A stretch of DNA of 64,000 bases from Lysinibacillus boronitolerans JCM 21713 = 10a = NBRC 103108 (GTDB lineage Bacteria; Bacillota; Bacilli; Bacillales_A; Planococcaceae): positions 124,001-188,000 of the forward strand of contig NZ_JPVR01000080.1 in assembly GCF_000772935.1 (NCBI RefSeq). The letters are read 5' to 3'. Under the pieces are notes generated by a model. It was not told the origin of the DNA. It saw nothing but the letters and a program-made list of their open reading frames with translations, and made no database searches. A program made the translations under genes and the position numbers. Of this stretch, positions 8,316 through 16,434 are shown piece by piece (position 1 is the first letter of the stretch; every line of letters starts with the position of its first letter).

Positions 8316-8656
8316 TATTCATTCACCTCTTGTTCCTTAGGCTCTCCCGTTACAAGCTTTAAGCCAACAACTCCTGCAAGCAACACAACAATACATATAA
8401 TTTTTGCTAATTTCCACGGCTCTCCAAATAGCAAGCTATCGGCACATACAGTACCAGCTGTCCCTAATCCGACAAATATTGCATAGACGGTCCCAACTGG
8501 TAGATGCTCACCTGCTTTAATGAGTAAATAAAAACTAATAAAAATGGCAATTGCTGTACCAATCCATTCCAGTACACTTGTTGCATGCTTTAACCCAATG
8601 ACCCAGCCAACTTCAAAGCAAGCCGCTATAATAACGCTGATCCATTGTTTATTCAT
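8315..8656 (-). CDS. ykkC: Guanidinium exporter subunit, SMR family (YkkC-like)
   Basis: A 113-residue SMR protein with four helices. Glu13 in [15 protein letters not shown] is the conserved coupling carboxylate, and [19 protein letters not shown] is a family signature. Sequence and length match B. subtilis YkkC, which works with YkkD as a heterodimer. ATG 8656 follows GGAGG at suitable distance; the frame opens earlier, at 8683, without a site. Expression is expected only when guanidine binds the leader. Confidence 0.9.
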   Translation of the reverse strand: MNKQWISVIIAACFEVGWVIGLKHATSVLEWIGTAIAIFISFYLLIKAGEHLPVGTVYAIFVGLGTAGTVCADSLLFGEPWKLAKIICIVVLLAGVVGLKLVTGEPKEQEVNE

Positions 8657-8747
8657 GATAAATACCTCCATTTTATAAGACACGGCCGAATAACTAGCTA
8701 ATTCAACTACTTTTTCAGCATTCGCCGAATGACTCGATTTTAGCCAA

Positions 8748-8795
8748 ACAAAAAAAGCCTGAAGAAACTGTCTTTAAACAGTATCTCCCAGGCTT
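8748..8795 (-). terminator. Riboswitch-controlled terminator before ykkC
   Basis: On the minus strand, AAGCCTG (8795-8789) pairs with CAGGCTT (8761-8755), with an inner ACTGT/ACAGT stem, and a run of T follows. The 5' arm overlaps the aptamer sequence GCCTGGGAGAT, so aptamer folding and terminator folding exclude one another. Confidence 0.85.
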
Positions 8796-8876
8796 TTATC
8801 CTTCCGTGTCACAAAATCAATTTGTGGTTTTCTCTCGGACCAGACTAGCAAGCGCTACGGAACCCTAGAAAACTTT
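8780..8876 (-). ncRNA. Guanidine-I (ykkC) riboswitch aptamer
   Basis: The minus strand contains the hallmark blocks of the ykkC class in order: CTAGGGTTCCG, CTGGTCCGAGAG, then ACACGGAAGGATAAAAGCC and TGGGAGAT. The class binds guanidinium and, with ligand, prevents the overlapping terminator. It lies directly upstream of ykkC-ykkD. A -10 box TATACT lies at 8900-8895 on the minus strand, just before the aptamer. Confidence 0.93.
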
Positions 8877-8909
8877 TATTCGATTATTACTCTTAGTATA
8901 GCAAACTAT

Positions 8910-10052
8910 TTAATGATTTTCCACTGGTACATAGCCAACCTTTTCTACTATTGCCTGCCCTTCCTCAGAAAGTATCCAATCAATCAGTTTCTGTACATTT
9001 TGATTTTCTGTTCCTGCTGTGATGGCATAAAATTCAGACACTAAAGGATATGTCCCATTTTGAATATTCTCTTTTGTTGGTGCTACTCCGTCAATGGATA
9101 GTAATTTGATCTTTTTGTTACCTACCATCTCTGTAGAATAATATCTAAATGTAAAACCCAAGGCATTTTTATAATTTCGATATTGCGACACTTCACGAAT
9201 GATTCCCCCCATTCCTGATGCAACATCTTCAGTGGGTGCCTCCATGATTGGCGTATTGCCCATCAGCTTTTCTAGTGTCGTTTGGCTTCCACTATCTGCT
9301 GGGCGTTGGAAAGCACGAATGGCCTCATCCTCCCCACCCACCTCACGCCAATTAGTTATTTCTCCAGCATATATTTTTTTGACCTGCTCAAGTGTTAAAT
9401 TATCGATTTTATTTTTACGGTGCACAAAAAAGACAAATGCCTCTCGACCAATTGGCGTCATATCAAATGTAAGTCCTTCTTTTTCTGCTTGCCATTCTTG
9501 TGAGGTGGACGGGGCTGCCGCAAATATTAAATCAACATCTCCAGCAATTAAATTTTGATAGGCCTCTGGTGTACGACTTACTTGAACTCTACTATTATAT
9601 GGAGGATATTCCCCTTTGGGATAAGTAGCTTCCACAAAAGCCGCATATAAAGGGTACATGGCTGTTGCACCATCTAATCGTGGTAATGACTCTGTCAATC
9701 GTAAGGAAGCTTTATTCTTCACTACTTTATTGCCAGGGACAAATGGCTGATAGACTGTTACATCAATTTCCGCATCAACAGTGGGAATACTCATTTTATA
9801 ATAATGTTGAATCGGTTTGATGGCTGCAATCAACAGGGCAATTCCCATGACACCAAATAGCAAGCCCCTTCGTTTTTTTGTGTTGGTCCATTTAAACATG
9901 CTACAAACAATCCAGACAAATAAACAAACAGGTATAGTAAAGACCAAATAAATTAAATGCAGTCCACCACTCAATGTGATAATGAATGCCACCATTAATG
10001 TCACAAAGGATAAACCAATTAGTATAGATACTATTTGTATAAACTTAAGCAT
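8910..10052 (-). CDS. Membrane-anchored PstS-like phosphate-binding protein
   Basis: A 380-residue protein. Residues ~1-88 carry three hydrophobic segments rather than a cleavable signal. Residues ~125-378 form a PstS-type binding fold: LDGATAMYPLYAAFVEA, then RPADSGSQTTLEKLMG with the SGS phosphate contacts, and a C-terminal WILSEEGQAIVEKVGYVPV. The binding domain should face outside. No pstC, pstA or pstB is nearby, so it may serve a remote transporter or act as a sensor-like receptor. ATG 10052 follows GGGAGG. Phosphate as ligand is inferred from the fold. Confidence 0.78.
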   Translation of the reverse strand: MLKFIQIVSILIGLSFVTLMVAFIITLSGGLHLIYLVFTIPVCLFVWIVCSMFKWTNTKKRRGLLFGVMGIALLIAAIKPIQHYYKMSIPTVDAEIDVTVYQPFVPGNKVVKNKASLRLTESLPRLDGATAMYPLYAAFVEATYPKGEYPPYNSRVQVSRTPEAYQNLIAGDVDLIFAAAPSTSQEWQAEKEGLTFDMTPIGREAFVFFVHRKNKIDNLTLEQVKKIYAGEITNWREVGGEDEAIRAFQRPADSGSQTTLEKLMGNTPIMEAPTEDVASGMGGIIREVSQYRNYKNALGFTFRYYSTEMVGNKKIKLLSIDGVAPTKENIQNGTYPLVSEFYAITAGTENQNVQKLIDWILSEEGQAIVEKVGYVPVENH

Positions 10053-10303
10053 ACAAAGACCTCCCTAGTGTAATTTTACACTCTTACACCAATGGTACCC
10101 GAAAGATACAGCATTCACAACTATATATTCTGAAAATTATGGTAAAATTAAATTTGTCTTGATTTAATGAATGCTTTTTGTGTGAATGTGGTATATCAAA
10201 TATAGAAAACGCTCTCTATAGAAATGGGAGCTTTTCGATGTATCTCAAAAAATCTCGACAACCTATGCTAAGGCATAATTGATATTAGTAGGAGGATGTA
10301 CAT

Positions 10304-10777
10304 ATGGCAATTGAAAAAGTACGCCGCCATTTAGCACAATGGCATGTAGAACACAAAATACAAGAATTAGAAGAAAGCTCCGCAACAGTTGAATTAGCAG
10401 CACAGGCGCTTGGCTGTGAGCCAGAGCGCATAGCCAAATCTTTATCTTTTCTTGTGAATGATGGAGCGATCTTAATTGTGGCTGCTGGTGACGCAAAAAT
10501 CGATAATGCAAAATATAAAGCCGTATTTGGTACGAAGGCAAAGATGTTATCCAAAGATGATGTGGAGACGATGATCGGCCACGATGTCGGGGGTGTATGT
10601 CCTTTTGGTGTCAACGAGGGCGTAGCCATTTATTTAGATGAATCACTGAAACGTTTTACTACAGTATTTCCAGCGTGCGGTAGTAGTAATTCAGCCATCG
10701 AGGTAACCATTTCAGAGCTAGAAACGTATGCTCCCTATAAAGAATGGATCGATGTCTGTAAAGGCTGGAATGAATAA
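10304..10777 (+). CDS. YbaK/EbsC-type aminoacyl-tRNA deacylase
   Basis: A 157-residue single-domain protein of the YbaK/ProX-like editing family. Features are IAKSLSFLVNDGAILIVAAGD, the Lys-rich loop around KAKMLSKDD, and GHDVGGVCPFGVNEGVAIYLDESL, all family signatures. Relatives hydrolyse mischarged tRNA (for example Cys-tRNAPro) in trans. GGAGG lies 8 bases before the ATG. It stands alone, convergent with the ATP-grasp gene, with a repeat element between them. Confidence 0.85.
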   Translation: MAIEKVRRHLAQWHVEHKIQELEESSATVELAAQALGCEPERIAKSLSFLVNDGAILIVAAGDAKIDNAKYKAVFGTKAKMLSKDDVETMIGHDVGGVCPFGVNEGVAIYLDESLKRFTTVFPACGSSNSAIEVTISELETYAPYKEWIDVCKGWNE

Positions 10778-10814
10778 GGACCAAACGATTGGCGATACTT
10801 TAAAAAGTCTCGCC

Positions 10815-11345
10815 AATTCATGTTGTTGAAAAAAGATAATATCGCTAGGAGAAATAATACCTTTTGGCAAGGTAAGGGTTGATTTCCGTTCCGCCAGCGT
10901 CCTTTCCAGGGGGCGTCCAATGAGCCGCTTCTCTCACTTACGTTCGCTCCAGGGTCTCATCAGTGACGCTAAATCCTCTAGGAGTGACGCTGGCTCCTCT
11001 CCAATCAACCATTCTGCAAAGTGTCTTTACTTTTTTAATAGTAGCATAGTAATAAAATCGCCCATTATCTGTATTCATAGAGGGGATAAGCTCTTATTTT
11101 CAATTTGGAGAAGTGATGAGTGACAAGAAGTGAACACCTTCACTTTATTTGAAAACCTTTGCTAAAAAGATAACACTTTTGTAGGTTGGAGTGGAAGGCT
11201 ACTTGACTCCCGTGGGATAGCGAGTCAGGCGAAACCCTGCACGGAGCGGAGCGAAGGAAGCGGTTCGGCGCTCGCCCACAGGAAAGCAAGTAGCCTGCAA
11301 CGGCAATCCATTTTCACCTTATAAAAAAATTTTATGGGTGGTTTT
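10815..11345. repeat. Intergenic repeat element, copy 1 (long form, with internal palindrome)
   Basis: About 530 bases without a plausible gene. Blocks shared with 24595-24930 in the same order include TTTCCGTTCCGCCAGCGTC, GCTCCAGGGTCTCATC, CTCCAATCAACCATT, GAACACCTTCA(C/T)TTTATTTG and GAAAGCAAGTAGCC. This copy also has a GC-rich, strongly self-complementary section at 11197-11295, with outer arms GGCTACTTG and CAAGTAGCC, that copy 2 lacks. It lies between convergent genes. It encodes no transposase; a non-autonomous or structural intergenic repeat is likely. Confidence 0.75.
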
Positions 11346-11367
11346 GTTTTTCAGCACTATAGATTTG

Positions 11368-12621
11368 CTATTCCTTGTAACCAACGGCTAACCAATGTGA
11401 ATCCCATTCTGTAATTTGATTGCCTACCCGACAGCTTAAACCACATGCTTGGTTATCCGCAACAAATGAGCCAATTAGCCACTTCTTAGCGTGATATCCT
11501 TCTTTTAACTGCACAGTTATACTAGGCATCTCCACATACTGTTGGTAAATAAACAAATTATCATTATAATGTTTGGATGTGGAAGCATTTACTCTCCGCC
11601 CACTTCCTGCGTAAATTTCTACTGTATTTCCCTCACGAGAATAAACAGGCTTCTTGACATAGGGTATATCACCTCGAATAAATGGCTCTGCTGTCAGGTA
11701 TGTAGGAAGCATATATTGCAAAATAGCTGCTCGTTCCTCAGAAGTAAAGAGCAATGGATCATTTCTCCGCTCCCATATTAACCATAATAAGATTTTCGAT
11801 TGTAATACATAGGCAGCAGGTGGATTAATAATTGCCAGCTGTCTTTTTTTGACAAGCTCTAAAAGATGCAAGCCAATGCGATCACCATCCGCTGCCACAT
11901 CATCTATTAAAAACTCTACAGGGTGTGCAGGTCTAAATAAAATATCAATTTTCTCCATTGTGGGTGTATACAGACCTTGTGCTACCTCAGATGTATCACT
12001 AGAAAAGATAATAAGTTCTTGAATGGGCACATACTCAATGTCAAAAGGAATACAGGACTTGATAAACTGTACCTGACAATATTCTTCATAGTCCTCTTTC
12101 GCTGTTTTACCTGTGATGACAATCTTCGGCTTTTTGACATCATGTAAATAGTGGATGGCAGCAAAAAGAGCGCCCGACAATGCTTTTTGTAAGGCTGATA
12201 CATCATTGGGATTTTTATAGCCAAAATGCTGACATAGAGCGTCATTCATCTTGAAGGTTTCTTGTACAAGAAAAGGTGTTTCTCCATTTAACTCTAAACA
12301 TTTAATGTAGCCCTCCTCCGTACAAATAAAATCAAATCGTGCCAGAATGGATTGCTGCTGTAAATAATCTAACTGAATATATGGGATCATTTCTGGTCGA
12401 ATACCTAAGGCTAAGAGCTGATCGACTGATAAATATTTAAATTGTTTCCCGACTTTTAAAAAGATGCGCCAAAGTATTTGTGTTGCATAATAAAGTTGAT
12501 CAATTTGCTGCTTTGGTAATTCTAAAACATCATATAATGCATACTCTAAATCCTCAAAGTCAGGAAAGAAGTCAGGAAATTTTGAGTAAAATGCTTGTCG
12601 TTGCTGTGTGTGATTCATCAT
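11368..12621 (-). CDS. Glutathionylspermidine synthase-like ATP-grasp ligase (YgiC/YjfC family)
   Basis: A 417-residue protein matching the C-terminal synthetase domain of Gsp synthase (GSP_synth) without the amidase half. ARFDFICTEEGYIKCLELNGETPFL is the typical start of the fold, ENLNGETP-like. VKKPVYSREGNTVEIYAGSG carries the nucleotide-contact Lys and Arg. The family makes amide bonds with ATP; substrates of YgiC-type members are unknown. ATG 12621 was chosen because AAGGAG lies 9 bases upstream; GTG 12630 abuts that site. It follows the lipoprotein gene by 23 bases, the arrangement of E. coli ygiB-ygiC, so the lipoprotein may be its substrate (inference). Confidence 0.82.
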   Translation of the reverse strand: MMNHTQQRQAFYSKFPDFFPDFEDLEYALYDVLELPKQQIDQLYYATQILWRIFLKVGKQFKYLSVDQLLALGIRPEMIPYIQLDYLQQQSILARFDFICTEEGYIKCLELNGETPFLVQETFKMNDALCQHFGYKNPNDVSALQKALSGALFAAIHYLHDVKKPKIVITGKTAKEDYEEYCQVQFIKSCIPFDIEYVPIQELIIFSSDTSEVAQGLYTPTMEKIDILFRPAHPVEFLIDDVAADGDRIGLHLLELVKKRQLAIINPPAAYVLQSKILLWLIWERRNDPLLFTSEERAAILQYMLPTYLTAEPFIRGDIPYVKKPVYSREGNTVEIYAGSGRRVNASTSKHYNDNLFIYQQYVEMPSITVQLKEGYHAKKWLIGSFVADNQACGLSCRVGNQITEWDSHWLAVGYKE

Positions 12622-12644
12622 GTTCTTCACTCCTTACCCAAGCC

Positions 12645-13301
12645 TTACGAGGAGGACGAGCCGCCACGAGATGTCCCACCAGTACCAAAGCCTGATTTTC
12701 CTGTGCTTGTGGAAGAGCTATTGGAGTAGGAATTGGAACTCTTAGATGAACTATCCGTCGAATAGGAGCGTTGTCCACTCGAATAAGAATTTGATCCACT
12801 TGAAGTTGAGCTACCTGAAGTTGAACTAGCCTTATTTTGCGTACTGTTTGTTATACCATTTGTTGGTTTACTCTCATCCTTAGCGCTTGATGACGATCGT
12901 GGCACTGCTGAGCCGCCGCCATTGCTTTGCTCATCTCGCTCTGTACCATTTTTTAAATTGCGACTTTTATATATCGCACTTCCTATCATGGCTCCAGCCG
13001 TTGCATACATCAAACCATTAAAGAAATGCTGTGCATAGTAAGGTGAATTTTCATCGATACATTCAAAGGAACCATCATCACCTTCTTGCCATTCATCACA
13101 AGCTTCAGCCATTTCACTATTGTAAACACTTTCTATTTCATCACTTGTAATGGCTTGATTTTGATCTTCGGTTACCTGATTAGAAGTAGTTAAAGGGTAT
13201 TCTTCTACTGTTTGAGTTTCACTATTTCCACATGCTGCTAGCTGTACAGCCATCAAAGATGCCGTTGTCACAGCCATATATTTTTTTATTTGCTTTGCCA
13301 T
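12645..13301 (-). CDS. Ser/Gly-rich lipoprotein, DUF1190 (YgiB)-like
   Basis: A 218-residue protein in three parts. The first is a signal peptide with lipobox LAAC (Cys24). The second is a middle region (~55-110) with two Cys (EACDEWQ, SFECIDE) and the hydrophobic stretch FNGLMYATAGAMIGSAIY. The third is a ~75-residue tail made almost only of Ser, Gly, Thr and Asn, ending SGFGTGGTSRGGSSSS. This resembles E. coli YgiB/YjfM, including the Gly-Phe-Gly tail motif, although identity is low. AAAGGAG precedes the ATG. Paired with the ATP-grasp ligase just downstream, its exposed tail is a candidate modification target. Function unknown. Confidence 0.65.
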   Translation of the reverse strand: MAKQIKKYMAVTTASLMAVQLAACGNSETQTVEEYPLTTSNQVTEDQNQAITSDEIESVYNSEMAEACDEWQEGDDGSFECIDENSPYYAQHFFNGLMYATAGAMIGSAIYKSRNLKNGTERDEQSNGGGSAVPRSSSSAKDESKPTNGITNSTQNKASSTSGSSTSSGSNSYSSGQRSYSTDSSSKSSNSYSNSSSTSTGKSGFGTGGTSRGGSSSS

Positions 13302-13395
13302 ATTATAAGCGCTCCTTTATTTCTGGTACCTAGTTTACGATTATCTCCCATTTTAGGTTTCGTTTTTTACAAAAACATACAATTTATTTTAGCAG

Positions 13396-13430
13396 AAAAA
13401 ATCCCAAACAGTAGGATTGTTTGGGATTTA
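13396..13430 (-). terminator. Terminator of the DUF418 gene
   Basis: A 12-bp stem AAATCCCAAACA/TGTTTGGGATTT is followed on the minus strand by TTTCT. It lies just after the stop of the membrane protein gene. Confidence 0.75.
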
Positions 13431-13437
13431 CAGTGTT

Positions 13438-14487
13438 TTATGATTGTTTTGATACGACTTTTTTTCCATAAGTCATATAGCGCCATAATTTTTCAAATGG
13501 TCCTATTGTAAAGAACTTAAACCAAATCACGCTAAAAATTATTTGAATGATAAACGTAATACTCGCTATCACTACAATATCTGATGGTGAAACTACTTCT
13601 AGCCCCATGAATGAGATGATGGCTGTTCCAATAAAGCTTTGCGCCAAATAATTTGTAAAGGCCATTTGCCCCACACGTCCAATTGGCTGAAGTAGCTTCG
13701 CTATTGTTTTATGTTCTAATAGAATAAACAAACCACTTAAGTAAAAATAGGTTGTTGGAACAACCCCTAAGCCAATGATAGATTGGAGCTGTTGGTCATC
13801 TGCTTGTGAAGCAAACCAAATCCATAATGAGAATCCAATAAAGAATGGGAAAGTACTATAAAGCAACCATTTTATTTTTTGACTATGCGCTCCAATATGC
13901 CCAATCCAATCAGCTTTTGCTACTAAAAATCCACTTAAAAACATAATAAAGATAGCTACTGCATCATTGCCTAAAAAGCCAAAAATAGCTGACGAAACGG
14001 CATTAGACGGCATATACATTTGTCCTAATAGTGCCAGAATATGCAGTGTGATAATGGTAAATAACCATTTAGAAATGGTTGAAACCTTCGCAGAGTAAAA
14101 TGGTAGCAATAAAAAACCAATTACTGCGTAAATGGATAGGATAGAGCCCCAAAAAATAAAAATATGAATAATACCAATAACGAATAAAGCAAATAAGCGT
14201 CTTGCAAAGCGCCATCTCGGTCTATCCCCACGCGCTTCTGCACGTGAAGCAAAAATATAAAAACCAACTCCAAATAGGAATGAAAAGATAGAGAAAAATT
14301 TCTTTTCTATAAAAATATCAATAAGTGAATCAATCACCCCATTGATTCCACTCATATCAGGCATTGGTGCACCCTCCATTAAGAGCTGATAGGCACCTAC
14401 ATTAATAAATAAAATACCAAATAACGCTAATCCTCGTATAATATCTAAGGAAATGATTCGTTCTTTTTGTGTAACGGATGGATTCAT
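13438..14487 (-). CDS. DUF418 family multi-pass membrane protein (YeiB-like)
   Basis: A 349-residue protein with about nine to ten hydrophobic helices. It opens with RIISLDIIRGLALFGILFINV, the family signature shared with acyltransferase-3-like proteins. The C-terminal half (GRVGQMAFTNYLAQSFIGT, then GPFEKLWRYMTYG) is the DUF418 domain. Function is not established; a transport or envelope role has been suggested for relatives. ATG 14487 follows AAGGAG; the frame extends to 14535 without a site. Confidence 0.82.
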   Translation of the reverse strand: MNPSVTQKERIISLDIIRGLALFGILFINVGAYQLLMEGAPMPDMSGINGVIDSLIDIFIEKKFFSIFSFLFGVGFYIFASRAEARGDRPRWRFARRLFALFVIGIIHIFIFWGSILSIYAVIGFLLLPFYSAKVSTISKWLFTIITLHILALLGQMYMPSNAVSSAIFGFLGNDAVAIFIMFLSGFLVAKADWIGHIGAHSQKIKWLLYSTFPFFIGFSLWIWFASQADDQQLQSIIGLGVVPTTYFYLSGLFILLEHKTIAKLLQPIGRVGQMAFTNYLAQSFIGTAIISFMGLEVVSPSDIVVIASITFIIQIIFSVIWFKFFTIGPFEKLWRYMTYGKKVVSKQS

Positions 14488-14669
14488 GTTGAAAAACTCC
14501 TTATCTTTTATGCTATAGCTAGCATAACGCACCATCCTTACAACTAATTATTTTTAAGCTTACAGGAACCTTACAAATCAAAAAGAATAGTCTTATAGTT
14601 TTTTATCCTCTTCTATGATGAAATATTACATATTTTATAGAAAAGACATCGAAAAGAGAGGTTAAGGAG

Positions 14670-14933
14670 ATGAATAGAAATCGCAAGCTCGGTTTTTGTT
14701 ATCCTGGCTACCGATACTGTGGCCCTGGCTGCTCAGGACCAGGTATGCCTACAAATGCAGTGGACGCTTGCTGTAAACTGCATGATGAATGCTATGAACG
14801 ACACGGTAGAACAAAATACTGTGATGAATTGTTTCAACAATGCCTCCGTCCCCATATGAACGCACCAAATAAAATGGCTAGAGACGCTAGACTATTCTAT
14901 CGAGTTTTTGAATTACGCAATCGTTTCTTTTAA
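14670..14933 (+). CDS. Small phospholipase A2-like protein
   Basis: An 87-residue Cys-rich protein. YCGPGCSGPG resembles the calcium-binding loop, and DACCKLHDECYERHG is the catalytic His-Asp helix of secreted PLA2; FQQCLR adds a further Cys. The pattern is closest to the small PLA2-like domain also seen in parvovirus VP1. There is no signal peptide, so it may act in the cytosol, in a spore or after lysis. AAGGAG precedes the ATG by a good distance. It is a single gene ended by a hairpin. Catalytic activity is inferred from the motif. Confidence 0.75.
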   Translation: MNRNRKLGFCYPGYRYCGPGCSGPGMPTNAVDACCKLHDECYERHGRTKYCDELFQQCLRPHMNAPNKMARDARLFYRVFELRNRFF

Positions 14934-14943
14934 CAGCGCATAA

Positions 14944-14983
14944 AGCTCACGATGTTTATAATAACCTCGTGGGCTACTTTTTT
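14944..14983. terminator. Terminator between PLA2-like gene and GNAT gene
   Basis: A 9-bp stem (14944-14952 with 14967-14975) is followed by ACTTTTTTG. It overlaps the 3' end of the convergent acetyltransferase gene. Confidence 0.7.
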
Positions 14984-15744
14984 GTATAGATAGCATATTT
15001 TTGCGGAGTCGTAAAACCAAGCTTTGTGCCTAGGTGAATGGAGCCTGTATTTGAAATATCACAATCCCAACAAGGCTTTAGCTGGTTGACTAGACAATGA
15101 TCTATAAAGGCTTCTGCAATGCTACTTGCTAATCCTTGTCCTCTATAGTTTGGATCTGTTATAATATCAATTTCTGCATAGTCATTTGACTTAAATATAG
15201 AGACCGCTTCACTAATGATTTGTTCTTTATGTACGAAACAAAAGCCAAAGCCATTTTTGAAGAAATTAGAGGTAGAATCCCAATATTCCTCATAATATGT
15301 CTGATCAAATTCCAGTGAATTTTTAATCAGGGGTTCAGTAATAGATTTGACTTCGTATTCACGTTTCCCATGCTTCTCTCTATGATTATAAATATTTTCA
15401 TCAAATGTAAATGTATAGCGTTCTCGCTTTCTCAGCTGATTATTTAACAATTGTTCGATTTTAGTATTCCACTGTTCAGAATAAGAAAATAAGGTAAACC
15501 TTTTCTGTTGTTCTATAGCCTGTTGAAAACAATCGGTAAGCTGATAATCAATCGAACTCTTACCTTCATCGCCATATACATAGTATATCCCTGATTTCGT
15601 ATGGAATAATAATGTTTGAAAAGCAGCTGTATCGGAATAGACAGCTCCTTCTATCATTCGATCTAGTATACTATAAACAAATGTCGGGGCTCTTGAAATA
15701 AATTGTTTAATGATAGGATATCGTTCTTCCGAGACTTTTATCAT
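14974..15744 (-). CDS. GNAT acetyltransferase, ZmaR-like
   Basis: A 256-residue protein. The C-terminal half has the GNAT acetyl-CoA site: AEIDIITDPNYRGQGLASSIAEAFIDHC, with the R/Q-x-x-G-x-G/A loop at YRGQGLA. The helical N-terminal half and overall length match the family that includes the zwittermicin A resistance enzyme ZmaR. Its own substrate is unknown. It is divergent from another acetyltransferase gene with a ~130-base spacer. Confidence 0.8.
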   Translation of the reverse strand: MIKVSEERYPIIKQFISRAPTFVYSILDRMIEGAVYSDTAAFQTLLFHTKSGIYYVYGDEGKSSIDYQLTDCFQQAIEQQKRFTLFSYSEQWNTKIEQLLNNQLRKRERYTFTFDENIYNHREKHGKREYEVKSITEPLIKNSLEFDQTYYEEYWDSTSNFFKNGFGFCFVHKEQIISEAVSIFKSNDYAEIDIITDPNYRGQGLASSIAEAFIDHCLVNQLKPCWDCDISNTGSIHLGTKLGFTTPQKYAIYTKK

Positions 15745-15877
15745 GCGATTTCCTCCAGTATTTTGCAGTATGTATCCTTTCTATTATAATAAACTTATAT
15801 CCATATGAAGGGACTGAATTATGCGCAGATAGCAATATTTTTCATCCAACATCATCATAATTTTGGAGGTAAAAGTA

Positions 15878-16384
15878 TTGATTGAAAATATCGACACGGA
15901 AAGATTACGGTTACGAAAAATGGGGAAAGCTGATGCTAAAAGTTTATTAGCCATTTGGTCTGATCCTGATGTAACCAAGTATATGAATATTAATCAGTTT
16001 ACACAAGAAGAGCAGGCTCTGGAAATGATTGAACTTCTAGAACAATTAGCTAAACAATACAAGGCAATCCGCTTCTCTATTTTTGAAAAGGCATCCAATC
16101 ATATAATTGGGTCATGTGGCTTTAATATGCTTGATTATGACAATGCTCTAACAGAGATTGGCTATGATTTGGGCAAGGAATATTGGGGAAAAGGCTATGC
16201 AACAGAAGCTATAACTGCTTTAATTGATTATGCCTTTGAGCACTTAAAAATGGAAACAATTGTGGCAGAAGTTGATGCTGCCAACATCAATTCAATCAAG
16301 GTTTTAAAAAAATTGAACTTCATTTACCAAGAGAAGCACAATACTGAAGATACTCTACAACTTTACACTTTAACAAAATCATAA
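15878..16384 (+). CDS. GNAT acetyltransferase, RimJ/RimL type
   Basis: A 168-residue protein that begins with the RimJ/L pattern DTERLRLRKM and contains the acetyl-CoA loop GKGYATEAI. A TTG at 15878 is the likely start because GGAGG lies 8 bases before it; the frame opens at another TTG (15863) that overlaps this site. Relatives acetylate N-terminal residues of ribosomal proteins or small molecules; the substrate here cannot be read. Confidence 0.8.
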   Translation: MIENIDTERLRLRKMGKADAKSLLAIWSDPDVTKYMNINQFTQEEQALEMIELLEQLAKQYKAIRFSIFEKASNHIIGSCGFNMLDYDNALTEIGYDLGKEYWGKGYATEAITALIDYAFEHLKMETIVAEVDAANINSIKVLKKLNFIYQEKHNTEDTLQLYTLTKS

Positions 16385-16387
16385 GAA

Positions 16388-16433
16388 GAAAAGGCTAAGC
16401 ATGGTAGAATTCAACCAATACTTAGCCTTTTTG
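16388..16433. terminator. Bidirectional terminator
   Basis: Arms AAGGCTAAG (16391-16399) and CTTAGCCTT (16421-16429) have A-rich and T-rich flanks and lie between convergent genes. Confidence 0.75.
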
Positions 16434-16434
16434 A

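Noticed and set aside
10920-11123. Open frame of 67 codons on the plus strand
   Set aside because: It lies inside the intergenic repeat, has no ribosome site, and a similar frame recurs in the second copy (24593-24793) only because the DNA is shared.
11197-11295. GC-rich hairpin considered as a tRNA, riboswitch or CRISPR-type repeat
   Set aside because: No tRNA cloverleaf, no known riboswitch core, and no regular spacing of short repeats; it is part of a dispersed intergenic repeat.
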